Source: Aspidapion aeneum
Lineage: Eukaryota; Arthropoda; Insecta; Coleoptera; Brentidae
DNA: 64,000 bases
NCBI GenBank assembly: GCA_963576565.1
Contig: OY755038.1
Location: 181,900,452-181,964,451 of the forward strand
Direction: 5' to 3'
Below, one piece after another: positions 11,088-22,170 of this stretch. The translations under genes and the position numbers were made by a program. Every line of letters begins with the position of its first letter. The stretch's first letter is position 1. The notes under the pieces are model-generated. The model worked only from the letters and a program-made list of their open reading frames with translations. It was not told the DNA's origin and did no database searches.

Positions 11088-14000
11088 TTAAGAGTTGAGC
11101 CAATGGGGGCCTTTCCACCAAAGGTCAATTGAATTAAGCTTGTCAGGATCTACTCCTCTAGAAATTATATCTGCTGGGTTTTCTTGGGATCTGACGTGAT
11201 TCCAGGAGACTTGAGGCGTGTATCTGTGTATTTCGCAAACTCTGTTAGCTACGAATGTTCGCCATCGTGTAGGGTCTCCTCTTATCCAGCCCAGAGTGAT
11301 CATGGAATCGGTCCAGGCAAATGTTTGCATTTCGTCTAGCTGAAGGGCTGATCTAGTTTTCTCTATTAGCTTGGCCAGCAGAACTGCAGCACACAGCTCT
11401 AAACGAGGCAATGTGGTTCTGTTTTTTGCTGGCGCAACCTTTGACTTGGCTTGTAGAAGCGTGATAGTTTGTTTCTTTCTATTTGTTATACGGCTATAAA
11501 TTACTGCGCCGTACGCCTTTTCTGATGCGTCACAAAACCCATGTAGCTCTATCTGGGAATTTCGGTAGTGTATCCATCTTGGAATTTTAATTTTTTCTAT
11601 TTCTTTGATATTACTTTGAAATCTTTGCCATCTTATAGCCATTTCTTCATCAACTGGCTCGTCCCAGGTTAATTTCCGTAGCCATAGATCTTGGATTATT
11701 AGTTTAGCTTGAATGACGACTGGAGCTAACCATCCCAGAGGGTCAAATAATTTGGATATTTCTGACAATATGTTTCTTTTTGTAAGCATGTTGATTTCGG
11801 AAACTTCTACTTGGAATTTGAATGTATCATCTACAGGTGACCATAGTACCCCTAGCGACTTTTTAGCGTTATCTTGGGGTAATTCTTGTAGCTTCTGGTC
11901 CCTAAATTGTTCAGGAATGGACTGGAGTAATGCTGACGAGTTGCTTGACCATTTTCTTAAATTAAATCCGGCAGAGCTAAGCATTTGCAGTAGTTGGTTT
12001 TGCAATTCTAAGGCTTCTTCGAGATTTTTTGCTCCTGATAAAATATCGTCAACGTAGAAATCACGCAACGTTGCTTGACTGGCGGCTGGAAACCTTTCTG
12101 CTTCTTCTAGTGCTAGTTTTTGTAAAGTTTTTATGGCTAGATAAGGAGCTGATGCCGTGCCATAAGTGACCGTGGAAAGTTCATATTCAAACATTGGTTG
12201 TGTGGAATTATCTCTCCATAAAATTCTTTGGCAGGGTTGGTCATCAGGATGAATTTTGATTTGTCTGTACATTTTTTCTATGTCTGCACAAAATGCAAAT
12301 TCGTGCCTTCTCCAGCGGACGAGTATTTCTGCAATGTTTTGTTGTAGTCTTGGCCCAACGTGCATAATGTCGTTAAGGCTAATGCTGGTTGAGGTTTTAC
12401 AAGAGGCGTCAAAAACAACTCTTAACCGGGTTGTTGTGCTTGTGTCTCGAATGACAGCTTGGTGAGGGATGTAGTATTTTCCCTGATTAACTTCATGGCG
12501 GTTTACTCTTCTCATATGGCCCAAGTCAGCGTATTCTTTCATAAAGGCTGCATATTGTTGTTGTAAATTAGCATCTTGCTGTAATTTCTTTTCAATGTTT
12601 GCAAGTCGTGCTGCTGCTCTTGGTTTTGAATGGCCTAATGTTTCTGGAGGCTGCTTGAATGGAATTTTAACTATGAATCTTCCATCTGTGTCTCGTGTTG
12701 TTGTTTTTTCATAAAACTCTTCGCACGCTTGTTCATCGTTAGTAAGCTGATGGACAGGTAATATTTCTTCTAGCTCCCAGAACTTTGTTAGTTGTTTGTC
12801 TTCCTCACATTGAGCGATCATGCTGATGACCTGAATAGATTTCGGTCCAGCGATAATTGGCCCAGAGACAATCCATCCTAGTTCAGTGTTTTGTTTTAGC
12901 AGTCCTTCTTGAGTTTTTTGAAGGCCACTTAGAATAATGGTTGCATATTCTTTGGCTCCTAATATGCCGTCTATGGCTCCAGGTGTCATAAAAGTGGGAT
13001 CTGCTAGAACTTCGTTTTTCCAGCTATCTATACTCTGTATCTGTAAATGTTGTTTGGGCATTGACTGCGTTAGTTTTGGCAGGACTATCATGTCTATTTC
13101 CATAGAGAATGCACTTTCAAATCGTGGCTTGATATGGGCGTTTATAGACCATTTTGAAACTTTTGGTTCTCCATCTCCAACGCCAGATATTTCTGCTCTA
13201 ATATGGCGTCGGGGTAGTCTTAGGCGTTGAGCGGCCTCTTCGGTAATAAAGGATGTTTGTGAGCCTTGGTCAATTAAGATTCTCAGTAACTGTGGTGAAT
13301 TTGAAGATGAGACTTCTATAAGAGCTGTTGCTAGTAAAACGTTTTCTTCTTTTTGACTTGCGTGATTTGTCGAGCTGTATCTATTTGGTGGAGCTTGTTC
13401 GTTTGCCCTTCTTGTGGAAGAGTTGTATTGAGGATTTCTCTGATGGTTTGGTGGAGAACTTCGTCTTTGGTAATCATTTGGTTGATTTTGGCGTTGCTGG
13501 TATCTCTCCTGGTGAAGAAGAGTATGGTGTTGACGACTGCAAATGTTGCATTTTGTTTGGCTGAAGCATTTCTTATTGACGTTATGACTTAGGCAGTTGT
13601 GGCAAATGTGATTTTCTTGAATAAATTTGTTTCTCTCTTGCGTTGATATTGCTTTAAATTTTAGGCAATGGTAAATCGTGTGCTTGTTCTCGTGACAAAA
13701 CAGGCAGTAGGTTTGATTAATTCTTCGGTCTTGGCTTGACTTTTGTTCTGAGCTTGAAACTGTCTCTAGTGATTGGAAACGTCTTTCCAAGAAGCTCATA
13801 AATTCTTTTAGATCTGGAACATCGTGAGGGCTTTGGAGATTTTGCTCGTATAAGCGATTGGTCTCAGAATCCCATTTTCTGATAATTAAGCGAATTATCA
13901 TAGGTCCCCAAGTGTTCGTTTCTATTTCTAGATTTTTTAATGCTTGAAGACATTCGCTAGTGACATCGTGTAGTTGCTTCAATTTTTGTGCGTTTTCTTT

Positions 14001-14990
14001 TGGTACAGTTGGTAAATCCAAAATTTTATCAAGGAGTTTGAAAATGAGCAATCTTTTATTTTGGTATCGACTTTGTAGCAAGGTCCAGGCTGTATCGTAA
14101 TTGGCTTCAATTGTTTCTAAATATTGAATTAGTTTACTTGCTTCTCCTCTTGTGTGTGTTTTTAAATAATGCATCTTTTCAGCTTTTGACAGAGTTTGGT
14201 TCTCATGGATTACTTTTTTGAAAATGTCAAAGAATGTTGACCAGTTTTCATATCCACCGTAAAAGATTGGTATCAGGATTTTTGGAAGTGACAAATTTTG
14301 ACTTGGCTGTATAAGGGCTTGATTGGTTGGAGCGTTTTGTTGTTTGATCTTTTGAGCTATTCTTTCAATGATATCTTCGCATTGACTTTGGGCTTCAGTA
14401 TATGCATCTTCTGTAAAGTACTCGTTGGTATTTGTTTCTTCATTAATCGAAATTTCCTCGTCAAGTTTCTGGATTGTAGCCCATTTCTTCTTGATTTGTT
14501 CCATCTGATATTCATAGCGGGTCGTGGTTGTTTCTTGACATAGTTCGATTTCAACTTGATGTAGGATTTTTTCTAATTGTCGCAGATGGTATTTCTGTGC
14601 TTTGAAGCGTTGCTCTTGTTCATTGGTACTGGCTGTTGAAAGTTGACCACTTGTTTCAGCGGCTGATTGGGCATTATTGTCCTTTAGTGGCGGTGCAGCT
14701 TTTGGACATGTCTCTAGGTAGATCTTGATTTCTTCGTATTTGCTTTTCAATTGATGATAATATTTCTTGGTGTGATATGCATGATCACTGATCTCTAAAT
14801 CTTTTATTTCAATTTCATTGGCTTGGATATTCTTCCATATATCTTCTAATTCGGCGAAACGATTTTTGATATAGGATTCAGTTTTTCTTGTGGCTGAGTC
14901 TTTTTGGCTGTTACTTAGGAGTTGAACAAGCTTTTGTCCCTGATTTTCTTGTTTTCGAACTAGATCTTTCATTTGGGCGTCCGTAGACAT
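11088..14990 (-). CDS. BEL/Pao gag-protease-reverse transcriptase-RNase H polyprotein
   Basis: The start is the first ATG after the minisatellite leader (MSTDAQ, 14990). The frame is also open upstream through that repeat, but that part is low-complexity and judged non-coding. Order from 14990: helical coiled-coil gag; DUF1759-type gag domain around residue 235; three Cys/His knuckles near residue 428 (CLFCHENKHTIYHC onward); DUF1758 aspartic protease with LIDQGSQTSF near residue 570 (DQG rather than the usual DTG/DSG). Reverse transcriptase follows with FCADIEKMYRQIKI and FYVDDILSG near residue 976, then the Peptidase_A17-type region and RNase H with GFCDASEKAYGA near residue 1150. It ends GPHWLNS then TAA, before the integrase. 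BEL/Pao elements usually encode gag-pol as one frame, so this stop is abnormal or needs readthrough. Confidence 0.9.
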   Translation of the reverse strand: MSTDAQMKDLVRKQENQGQKLVQLLSNSQKDSATRKTESYIKNRFAELEDIWKNIQANEIEIKDLEISDHAYHTKKYYHQLKSKYEEIKIYLETCPKAAPPLKDNNAQSAAETSGQLSTASTNEQEQRFKAQKYHLRQLEKILHQVEIELCQETTTTRYEYQMEQIKKKWATIQKLDEEISINEETNTNEYFTEDAYTEAQSQCEDIIERIAQKIKQQNAPTNQALIQPSQNLSLPKILIPIFYGGYENWSTFFDIFKKVIHENQTLSKAEKMHYLKTHTRGEASKLIQYLETIEANYDTAWTLLQSRYQNKRLLIFKLLDKILDLPTVPKENAQKLKQLHDVTSECLQALKNLEIETNTWGPMIIRLIIRKWDSETNRLYEQNLQSPHDVPDLKEFMSFLERRFQSLETVSSSEQKSSQDRRINQTYCLFCHENKHTIYHCLKFKAISTQERNKFIQENHICHNCLSHNVNKKCFSQTKCNICSRQHHTLLHQERYQQRQNQPNDYQRRSSPPNHQRNPQYNSSTRRANEQAPPNRYSSTNHASQKEENVLLATALIEVSSSNSPQLLRILIDQGSQTSFITEEAAQRLRLPRRHIRAEISGVGDGEPKVSKWSINAHIKPRFESAFSMEIDMIVLPKLTQSMPKQHLQIQSIDSWKNEVLADPTFMTPGAIDGILGAKEYATIILSGLQKTQEGLLKQNTELGWIVSGPIIAGPKSIQVISMIAQCEEDKQLTKFWELEEILPVHQLTNDEQACEEFYEKTTTRDTDGRFIVKIPFKQPPETLGHSKPRAAARLANIEKKLQQDANLQQQYAAFMKEYADLGHMRRVNRHEVNQGKYYIPHQAVIRDTSTTTRLRVVFDASCKTSTSISLNDIMHVGPRLQQNIAEILVRWRRHEFAFCADIEKMYRQIKIHPDDQPCQRILWRDNSTQPMFEYELSTVTYGTASAPYLAIKTLQKLALEEAERFPAASQATLRDFYVDDILSGAKNLEEALELQNQLLQMLSSAGFNLRKWSSNSSALLQSIPEQFRDQKLQELPQDNAKKSLGVLWSPVDDTFKFQVEVSEINMLTKRNILSEISKLFDPLGWLAPVVIQAKLIIQDLWLRKLTWDEPVDEEMAIRWQRFQSNIKEIEKIKIPRWIHYRNSQIELHGFCDASEKAYGAVIYSRITNRKKQTITLLQAKSKVAPAKNRTTLPRLELCAAVLLAKLIEKTRSALQLDEMQTFAWTDSMITLGWIRGDPTRWRTFVANRVCEIHRYTPQVSWNHVRSQENPADIISRGVDPDKLNSIDLWWKGPHWLNS

Positions 14991-14996
14991 GACGGA

Positions 14997-16164
14997 TAGT
15001 TGTTTTGGACTGACTGGCGGATGATCGGACTTTCTTGTGGAAGGTCGCTCTGGTTGAAGCTCTCTTGAATAGTGGCTTCGGACAAGTGTACGGGTAGTCG
15101 TACTGTTAGGTGGACGGCTTTTTGCAGCTTGTAAAATGGACGGACTTTCTCGTGGAAGGTCGCTCTGGTTGAAGCTCTCTTGAATACTGGCTTCGGACAA
15201 GTGTACGGATAGTCGTACTGGTAGGTGGACGGCTTTTTGAAGCTTGTAGAATTGACGGACTTTCTCGTGGAAGGTCGCTCTGGTTGAAGGTCTCTTGAAT
15301 AATGGCTTCGGACAAGTGTACGGATAGTCGTACTGTCGGGTGGACGGCTTTTTGCAGCTTGTAAAATGGACGGACTTTCTCGTGGAAGGTCGCTCTGGTT
15401 GAAGCTCTCTTGAGGACAAGTGTACGGATATTCGTACGGGCAGGTGGACGGTTTTCTGACGCTTGTAGAATGGATGGACTTTCTCGTGGAAGGTCGCTCT
15501 GGTTGAAGCTCTCTTGAGTAGTGGCTTCGGACAGGACAAGTGTACGGATAGTCGTACGGGCAGGTGGACGGTTTTTCGACGCTTGTAGAATGGATGGACT
15601 TTCTCGTGGAAGGTCGCTCTGGTTGAGGCTCTCTTTACGTAGTGGCTTCGGACAGGACAAGTGTACGGATGGTCGTACGGGCAGGTGGACGGTTTTTCGA
15701 CGCTTGTAGAATGGATGGACTTTCTCGTGGAAGGTCGCTCTGGTTGAAGGTCTCTTGAATAGTGGCTTCGGACAAGTGTATGGACTTTCTCGTGGAAGGT
15801 CGCTCTGGTTGAGGCTCTCTTTCGTAGTGGCTTCGGGCAGGACAAGTGTACGGACAGTCGTACAGGCAGGTGGACGGACTTTCTCGTGGAAGGTCGCTCT
15901 GGTTGAAGCTCTCTTGCGTAGTGGCTTCGGACAGGACAAGTGTACGGGCAGGTGGACGGACTTTCTCGTGGAAGGTCGCTCTGGTTGAAGCTCTCTTGCG
16001 TAGTGGCTTCGGACAGGACAAGTGTACGGACAGTCGTACGGGCCGGTGGACGGACTTTCTCGTAGGTGGAAGGTCGCTCTAGTTGAAGCTCTCTTGCGTA
16101 GTGGCTTCGGACAGGACAAGTGTACGGACAGTCGTACAGGCAGGTGGACGGACTTTCTCGTGAA
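14997..16164 (-). repeat. Tandem minisatellite forming the leader of BEL/Pao element 1
   Basis: About eleven imperfect units of roughly 67-120 bp fill the space between the 5' LTR and the gag ATG. Each contains the blocks GACTTTCTCGTGGAAGGTCG, CTCTGGTTGAAGCTCTCTTG and AGTGTACGGA..GTCGTAC. Units vary by deletion of internal blocks. The last partial unit abuts the LTR at 16165. Several frames read through it on both strands and give repetitive peptides, which I regard as by-products of the repeat. Confidence 0.9.
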
Positions 16165-16616
16165 TGTGCAAGCTGTGCTTGACAATTACACTTGCTTAAC
16201 TCGGCTTGGTTAAGCAGCGGGACTAAAGTAAAAGTTTACTGCCAGGGAGCAGCCTCACTCCCTGCAATGACCAAGAAGGCTTATGGTACAGTAAACTAAG
16301 TAGGTATAGTGAGAAAAACTATCAAATGTTGAATCTGCTTTATTGAAATGAATCCTCTCATTTTATATTCAAAAATTGTTATGGTTCGTGATAAATTGTA
16401 AAATATAAAATTCCATATAATGTGTTGTTTTATAAACTAAATAATTTATATAATTTAAATAGGTAAACTTGAGAAGGTTAGTTTATGTTATTAAAACCTA
16501 ATTTCTCAAGATCACCTATGTTTAAATAATAACTAAAACTAATGATTAAAATAATTTAAATTTGGATTTACTTAAAATATTAAAAAAAGAAATCTGTTTA
16601 ATTTTACAATTAAACA
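16165..16616 (-). repeat. 5' LTR of BEL/Pao element 1
   Basis: The 452-bp partner of 7265-7716, with the same TG...CA ends. On the minus strand the leader begins immediately with TTCACGAGAAAGTCC. No tRNA primer-binding site was identified with confidence. Confidence 0.93.
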
Positions 16617-17340
16617 CACGCATAAATTAAAAAATATTCAAAATTCTGTCACATCCATCATGTCATAATCATTGCAAACCAAAAAATATACAAATTAATA
16701 TAAACTATTAAATTTATTAGCATTCCAAAAACTGTATTTTTGACACTTTTATTTGTTTATCGGATCTATGTATAGAATTTTTGAAAGTAAGTAAACCATT
16801 TCCCAAAAAAATTGTATTTAGGACTTTTAAGCTATGCAACATTGCTGAGATCACAAGCCTCAAAATGAGTATTTCAAAAAAAAATAACAGCCCGTTTTTC
16901 TATAATGAAAGTATAAAGGTACGGTTTTTTATATAAAGACAGTACGGTGCCACCATTAACTTTTGCAACGTTTTAAAGTTGTAATATTTCCTAAAGTGTC
17001 CCTAAATAAAAGTAAAACGTTGTTACCTTGTATGTAATATATAAATTTAGTCAGATAAAGCTAATTACGTTGCTTATAGGTTAGGGTAGATATACGCCAT
17101 ACGTTATCACCTCAATAAAACCGGCAACAGTGCCTGAGGTGGCAGGACATAGCACATATCCAAAGGTTGTATATTGGCCTGAGGTCCGAACGTATTCCAT
17201 GTATTTATCAAATATTAAAAATCTTTACGCCTTTTTTGAAATTCTGGTAAAGGAAGTTCCCCTCATCTCATATATGTACCTATATATGTGGTAACACCAC
17301 TAGAAATATGTGAGGTCAGTTCGTCATATCCTTAACGCCG
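16617..17340. other. AT-rich sequence, no gene recognised
   Basis: It contains a few GAGGTG/CACCTC words (17106, 17140, 17307) related to the motif cluster further right. Nothing else was identified. Confidence 0.45.
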
Positions 17341-18015
17341 AGGTGACAACGGCGCGTGCATCAATATATATATATATATATATATACTCGACCGTTGTAT
17401 CTTGTGACATCCAGCAAAAAGTCGGTTTTTGTGACATCCACTTTAAAACCTGGTGTTATCCAAAAATAAAAAATATGAAATGTAATAAAAAATATTTTAT
17501 TTTTAATTCCATAAAAATATTTGTATAAACTCATAAATTTAGAAATAAAATTTTTCATATCTTTGTGACCTCTATTGTATATACAAAAAATTTTGACGTT
17601 GTAACATCCCTAAATATTTGTGTTAACGTGACATCCAGCAATGTTGCCAATGTTTCATAAAAATAACGGATGTAACAAGTACCTCTATAAAAATAAGAAA
17701 TATACACTGGATGTCACGACGAAACAAATAACAAATAAAATATACAAAGACGTTAGGGATGTCACAAATGTGTGCAAATATGTTACAGCTATATGTATGC
17801 AAATAAGAAAAATATACACTGGATGTCACGGGGAAGAAAATTACAAATAAAATATACAAGCACGTTATTGATGTCATAATAGGCTTACAAGATGAATATA
17901 CGGCAAGGACTAAAAAAAATACTCTGCTAATATATGGGCACCTACGCTCACACCAGATACTTTAATTATAGTGTACGTGTAAGCTAATATTGTCACGACT
18001 ATATTTGTGACAAGT
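17341..18015. repeat. Cluster of GTGACATCC / GGATGTCAC motifs with a short (AT)n
   Basis: At least eight occurrences or one-base variants of GTGACATCC or its complement GGATGTCAC lie within about 650 bp (near 17405, 17430, 17603, 17628, 17711, 17759, 17819, 17868). An (AT)n of ~23 bp (17364-17386) sits at its left, preceded by GAGGTGACAACG. The motif recurs near 22053 and at 25450-25735. The unit containing it is not a regular tandem repeat. Confidence 0.6.
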
Positions 18016-18900
18016 GGTATCTCTACCATATATGTCACAAGGTTTGTTATTTAGTGCCCTTGTGACTGAGGGATTTAGGGGAATATGAAAATTAAGTATA
18101 AACAATCCACATTTAAACATGTATTTTATATAAGAAAACAGATTAACAGGAATAGAGGTTATTGCTATAAATAATTAAATAATGTAAAAAGAGGGATGCT
18201 GGCTGGAGAGAGTTGATCTAGGGGCCATAAGAAATAGACCTTATAGGCCGTAGAGAGTTCAGTGGTGTACTGGGTGTGTTTAGTAGGGACCACGTATTTC
18301 AGTGGAATACTGGGTTGATCACTTGCTAGAGTGATGCTGGTCTATTATCCAGCATCGGCTTTTACAGACGAAATTAGTGCAAGCGCAGCAATATTGTTTA
18401 TTGCTATAGTAAAATGATCCGAATTTAAACTTATTTATGACAGTATAACTAAAAACTGTAATATATTTTATTCAACTCCAGACTCCTACCTTTCGTTTGA
18501 TACCACACAAGCCATGTTTTGACCTAAACTTTAATTTTTTTAATTTACCCTCACCTTTTTTTTAAACTAAAATGTATTTTGTTTAACTGCAGACTCAATT
18601 ACCTTTCGCTTAATACCACACAAGCCATATTTTCATTTAAACTCTAATTTTTGACATTTACCCCCACCCTTTTTTTAAAATAAACTAAAATGTATTTTGT
18701 TTAACTGCAGACTTAAGTACCTTTCGTTCGATATCACACACGCCATATTTTCACATAAACTCCAATTTTTAAAATCTACATTCACCCTTTTATTTGGCTT
18801 GCGTTAGATGGATTTTGTTCATTTTTAAATGGGACCATCTCGACCCAAGACCCAGCCTAGGTACCAAATTTTATTCAAATCGGGCATTTTGACGTTAAAA
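17925..18900 (+). repeat. Interspersed repeat family R2, copy 1 (interrupted)
   Basis: It starts with TATGGGCACCTACGCTCAC, matching 54961 onward, and includes three ~115-bp tandem units each beginning CAGACTC..TACCTTTCGTTTGAT (about 18478, 18592, 18708). Compared with the copy at 54945-55715, a stretch of about 430 bp (roughly 18005-18440) is extra here and may be a nested insertion. The family ends further right in the other copy with a CAGA run and a palindromic TAGCTCACACTACTATAGTA terminus. Confidence 0.7.
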
Positions 18901-20494
18901 AAACTCGTCAGATTAAATTTTATCTGACTAGATTTAAAAGTTCCTTATCTATTCAACTTAACTTTAGTTAAATTTAGTTGAAAAATAATGAGCCTATTAT
19001 TAATTATAGTACCCTATAATAACAGTTTGTAGGTTAAATTGGATAAAAGTTGTCCGTTTTTGTATGTAACTCCCATTATCTTTTTGGACTCAGATTTCAG
19101 TTTTTATCAGTCCCAATTTTTACTTTCCTAGTTCGTGCAGCAAAAGCTAGGAAAGGTATTATGTTCGACGGATTTTTTTTAAGATAAATATTTTGTGACA
19201 TTTGTTTGTTTGTATGTATGTTTATCCGGTTCGGTTCGGTTCTTCGGACTTTTGAAAAACCTGTAGCTGCACATTAAAATCGGCTTACTAAATCGAAATG
19301 GCTTTTCTGCCTTTTACCTTAAAATTTTTTAACTTACGTACAGCCATCTGAAAAACGCAGTAGTTCTGGGTGTTTAGGTCGCTTTTTTTTTTTTGTCAAA
19401 TCAGATTTTTAATCAATTTCTGAAAACTCCGTTACCAGAATAAAAATTGGGGAAATAACAAGTTTTAAATAAAAGTTTTCGTATTTTGTAATTTCTTATT
19501 TTTGACACGCTTTTATTAGCTTTACCTGTATGTTTGTAGGTAGGTATGTATGTTTGTAACTGACTCCTTTGGACTAGATTTTGACTTACTTTAAACGAAC
19601 AGATTTAATTTAAACTTTGTACACTTATCAAGAACCGGTGACAATACAATAATTTTCCAGGCGCACCCTTGGGGTACCCCCAAGGACCCGCCCCCCCCTC
19701 AAGCCTAAGAATTTTGCAAAAACGAACAAATTTAATTTAGACTTTGTATACACTTATCAAGAACCGGTGACAACGCCAAGATTAATAATTTCGCAGACAT
19801 TTTTCATATATTTCAGGAATAAATCAATAACGGCTTAATGAGGTCTCGCTCCCCTCCCCACAAGAAATATTCCTTATTAAGTTTTTCTCATTATCCTGAT
19901 CAGGATAATTTATTTTTATTATTACTAGTATTATTGTGAAAATAAATTATCGGTATACTGGCAACATACACTAAGTCAAAAATTTAGTTTTGAGAAAATC
20001 GCATTTTAAGAAGTTTTCAAATTAGGAACATTTGAGACATTTGATTTCATTGAGAAACTCCTGAATTTTACATTATTTATGCATTGAATATTGGAGAACG
20101 TATGTAAGTACCTATGTAAAAAAAGTTATTTTTTGAAATTTGAGTAATATTTTATAGATTTTGTGAAGTCTGATTTAATGTATTTTTTAAATTTGGTTCT
20201 AACTGCCAGGTTTCACCATGGCTCAAAAACTAAAAAAAATGACTTTGAGTGTATTTTGCCAGTATACCGACGTAATATAGTTAATTAAAAAACACGATTT
20301 CACAGCACATTAAACTAAAAAGTAAAAAATAAATATAGTTAAAAAAACTAAAAAACACTTCAAACTAAACAGTTAAAAATAATTCTTAATATTAATTGAA
20401 AACAATAATGAACGAAAATACTAGTATTATTGTGAAAAAACGTCGGGCTCTCGATATACATAGAAAATATGGCACAAAGCGCCCCACGATTTTA
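18901..20494. other. AT-rich sequence with a short direct repeat and a palindrome
   Basis: A ~50-bp block ending CTTATCAAGAACCGGTGACA occurs twice (about 19597-19645 and 19723-19772). A TTATCCTGATCAGGATAA palindrome lies at about 19893-19910. No coding sequence recognised. Confidence 0.45.
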
Positions 20495-20610
20495 GCTCAC
20501 ACGACTACTATACTATAGTAGTGTGAGCTTATATATCTTTGCGTTTCTGATGATTTTGAAACTTTTTTGTTGCGCCGTCTGTCTGTCTGTCTGTCTGTCT
20601 GTCTGAACCT
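20495..20610 (-). repeat. Repeat family R2 terminus with (TGTC)n
   Basis: Read on the minus strand, this is the same terminus as at 54687-54830 and 55568-55714: a CAGA run, GGCGCAACAAAAAAGTTTCA, then a palindromic TAGTATAG... end containing CTCACACTACTATAGTATAG-like sequence. Here only the end piece is present, followed on the plus strand by a ~130-bp tandem array. Confidence 0.7.
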
Positions 20611-20826
20611 TTCATTTTGAAATTTGTATTGGAGAACTTGGCTTTACTTTTATCTCAATTCTTTTTACGGAATGCCATTTTCGCGTACTTGGCTTTTTTT
20701 ACATGAAATGTTTTTGTTATGATTTCACTTCTTTTTTAATAATACTTAATTTTTAAAGTAGTAAAATATGCGGAATATTGTTCAAAATATTTGCAATGTT
20801 TTACTTAAATTTTTGAGGTTTTTTAA

Positions 20827-21680
20827 TTTTTTTCCCTGGTTTTATCGTAGTTCCCATCAGCCTTCCAAAGCTAAGCTCTCTAGCGTTTCTGAAAGTGCAC
20901 AATGTTACTTTTACATGTATACGGGAGGGAAATAAAATAAAATTGTCGTGTTTTTCAATTTTGTCCTATAGTTTTATCATAGTTCCTATCAGTCTTTCAA
21001 TGCCCAGCTCTCTAGCGTTTCTGGAAGTGGGTAATCTTACTTTTACATAACTTTACATTTATACAGGAGGAGAGTAAATGAAAATATTGGACTTTTTAAA
21101 TTTTTTCCCATAATTTTATCATAATTTCTATCAGCATTCCAATGCTCAGCTCTCTAGCGTTTCTGGAAGTGGGCAATGTTAGTTTAATATTAATTGACAT
21201 TTATAGGAGAGGGAAGTAAATTAAAATGTTGGAGTTTTTAAATTTTTTCATATAGTTTTATCATATTGTCTGTCAGTCTTAAAAAGTTCAGCTCTCTAGC
21301 GTTTCTGGAAGTGGGCAGTGTTACTTTTACATAATTTTACATTTATAGGGGAAGGAAGTAAATTAGAATTTTGGGGTGTTTTAATTTTTTTCTATAACTT
21401 TATCATAGTTCCTATCAGTCTTCCAAAGCTTAGCTCTCTAGCATGTCTGGAGATTGATTTTCTCCTATAGTTTTATCATAGGTCCTATCAGTCTGACAAA
21501 GCTCAACTCTCTAGCATTTCTGGAAGTGGGCGATGCTACTTTTACAAAAATTTAAATGTATACGGGAGGGGAGTGAATAAAGGTTTTATGATTTTTTCCA
21601 GAGGTTTTGTCATAATTTCTATCAGTCTGCCAAATTTCAGCTTTGTAGCATGTCTGGAAGTACAGTAGAATATTGATGAT
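20827..21680 (+). repeat. Tandem array, about seven units of ~70-148 bp
   Basis: Units begin with TTTTATCATAGTTCCTATCA and contain AGCTCTCTAGCGTTTCTGGA then GGAGGGAAGTAAATTAAAAT. Starts lie near 20840, 20972, 21113, 21251, 21400, 21470 and 21603. Divergence between units is considerable, so it is an old array. It may be an internal tandem repeat of a larger element bounded by R2-like sequence at its left. Confidence 0.8.
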
Positions 21681-21688
21681 CTATACAA

Positions 21689-21721
21689 GAGTGAGTGAGT
21701 GAGTGAGTGAGTCAGTGAGTG
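21689..21721. repeat. (GAGT)n microsatellite
   Basis: About eight GAGT units with one GTCA interruption, at the right edge of the tandem array. Confidence 0.9.
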
Positions 21722-22170
21722 GCAATTTCGACGTAACTACTTTACTACTTTATGAAATTCCATGAAACTTGGAGGAGTTGTTAAATCCATGGAGATCTAC
21801 GACTGTGCAAAGTTTAAGATTCGTAGCTCATTCCGAAGTAGAGTTTTAGTTAGGTCAAATATCGGCTGAAATGTTTTAAGAAAAGATGGTTACGGCGCGC
21901 GAACTTGGTGAGGCACTGCCGTGCCCTCAGATCTACTTACCTTTAAATTCAATAAACTTTGATTAAAAATAAAAAAACACTTTGCCGGAACAGCTTTTGT
22001 TCGATTTCTACGCGGGGTCACAAATAAAACGAAAGCATAATTATGTAAGTGTGGATGTCACAGAGAGACGAATTTAAATCGAAGTATACATACTCAACTC
22101 AGCCCAGGGCTGGCCGATTGCGGACCGGCCGTTTGCAAAAATAGAAAACCTACTACGGGGGTAGTAAGGG

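Larger units (their letters stand above)
7265..16616 (-). mobile_element. BEL/Pao LTR retrotransposon 1 with env-like region
   Basis: A 9.35-kb element on the minus strand with two 452-bp LTRs starting TGTGCAAG and ending ATTAAACA. The flanking pentamers are CACGG (left) and CACGC (right), a 4-of-5 match that may be a slightly mutated 5-bp target duplication. The order on the minus strand is: 5' LTR, minisatellite leader, gag-protease-RT-RNase H, an in-frame stop, integrase-env, polypurine tract, 3' LTR. Only one LTR difference was seen by eye (7416 versus 16316), so insertion was recent. Confidence 0.93.

Noticed and set aside
15003..16185. Repetitive 60-360-codon frames on both strands over the BEL/Pao leader
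   Set aside because: All are translations of the tandem minisatellite; gag homology starts after ATG 14990.
7265..16616. Reading BEL/Pao element 1 as an integrated infectious virus
   Set aside because: It has an env-like region, but the element structure and gag-pol type are those of BEL/Pao retrotransposons, pol is interrupted by a stop, and infectivity cannot be judged from sequence.
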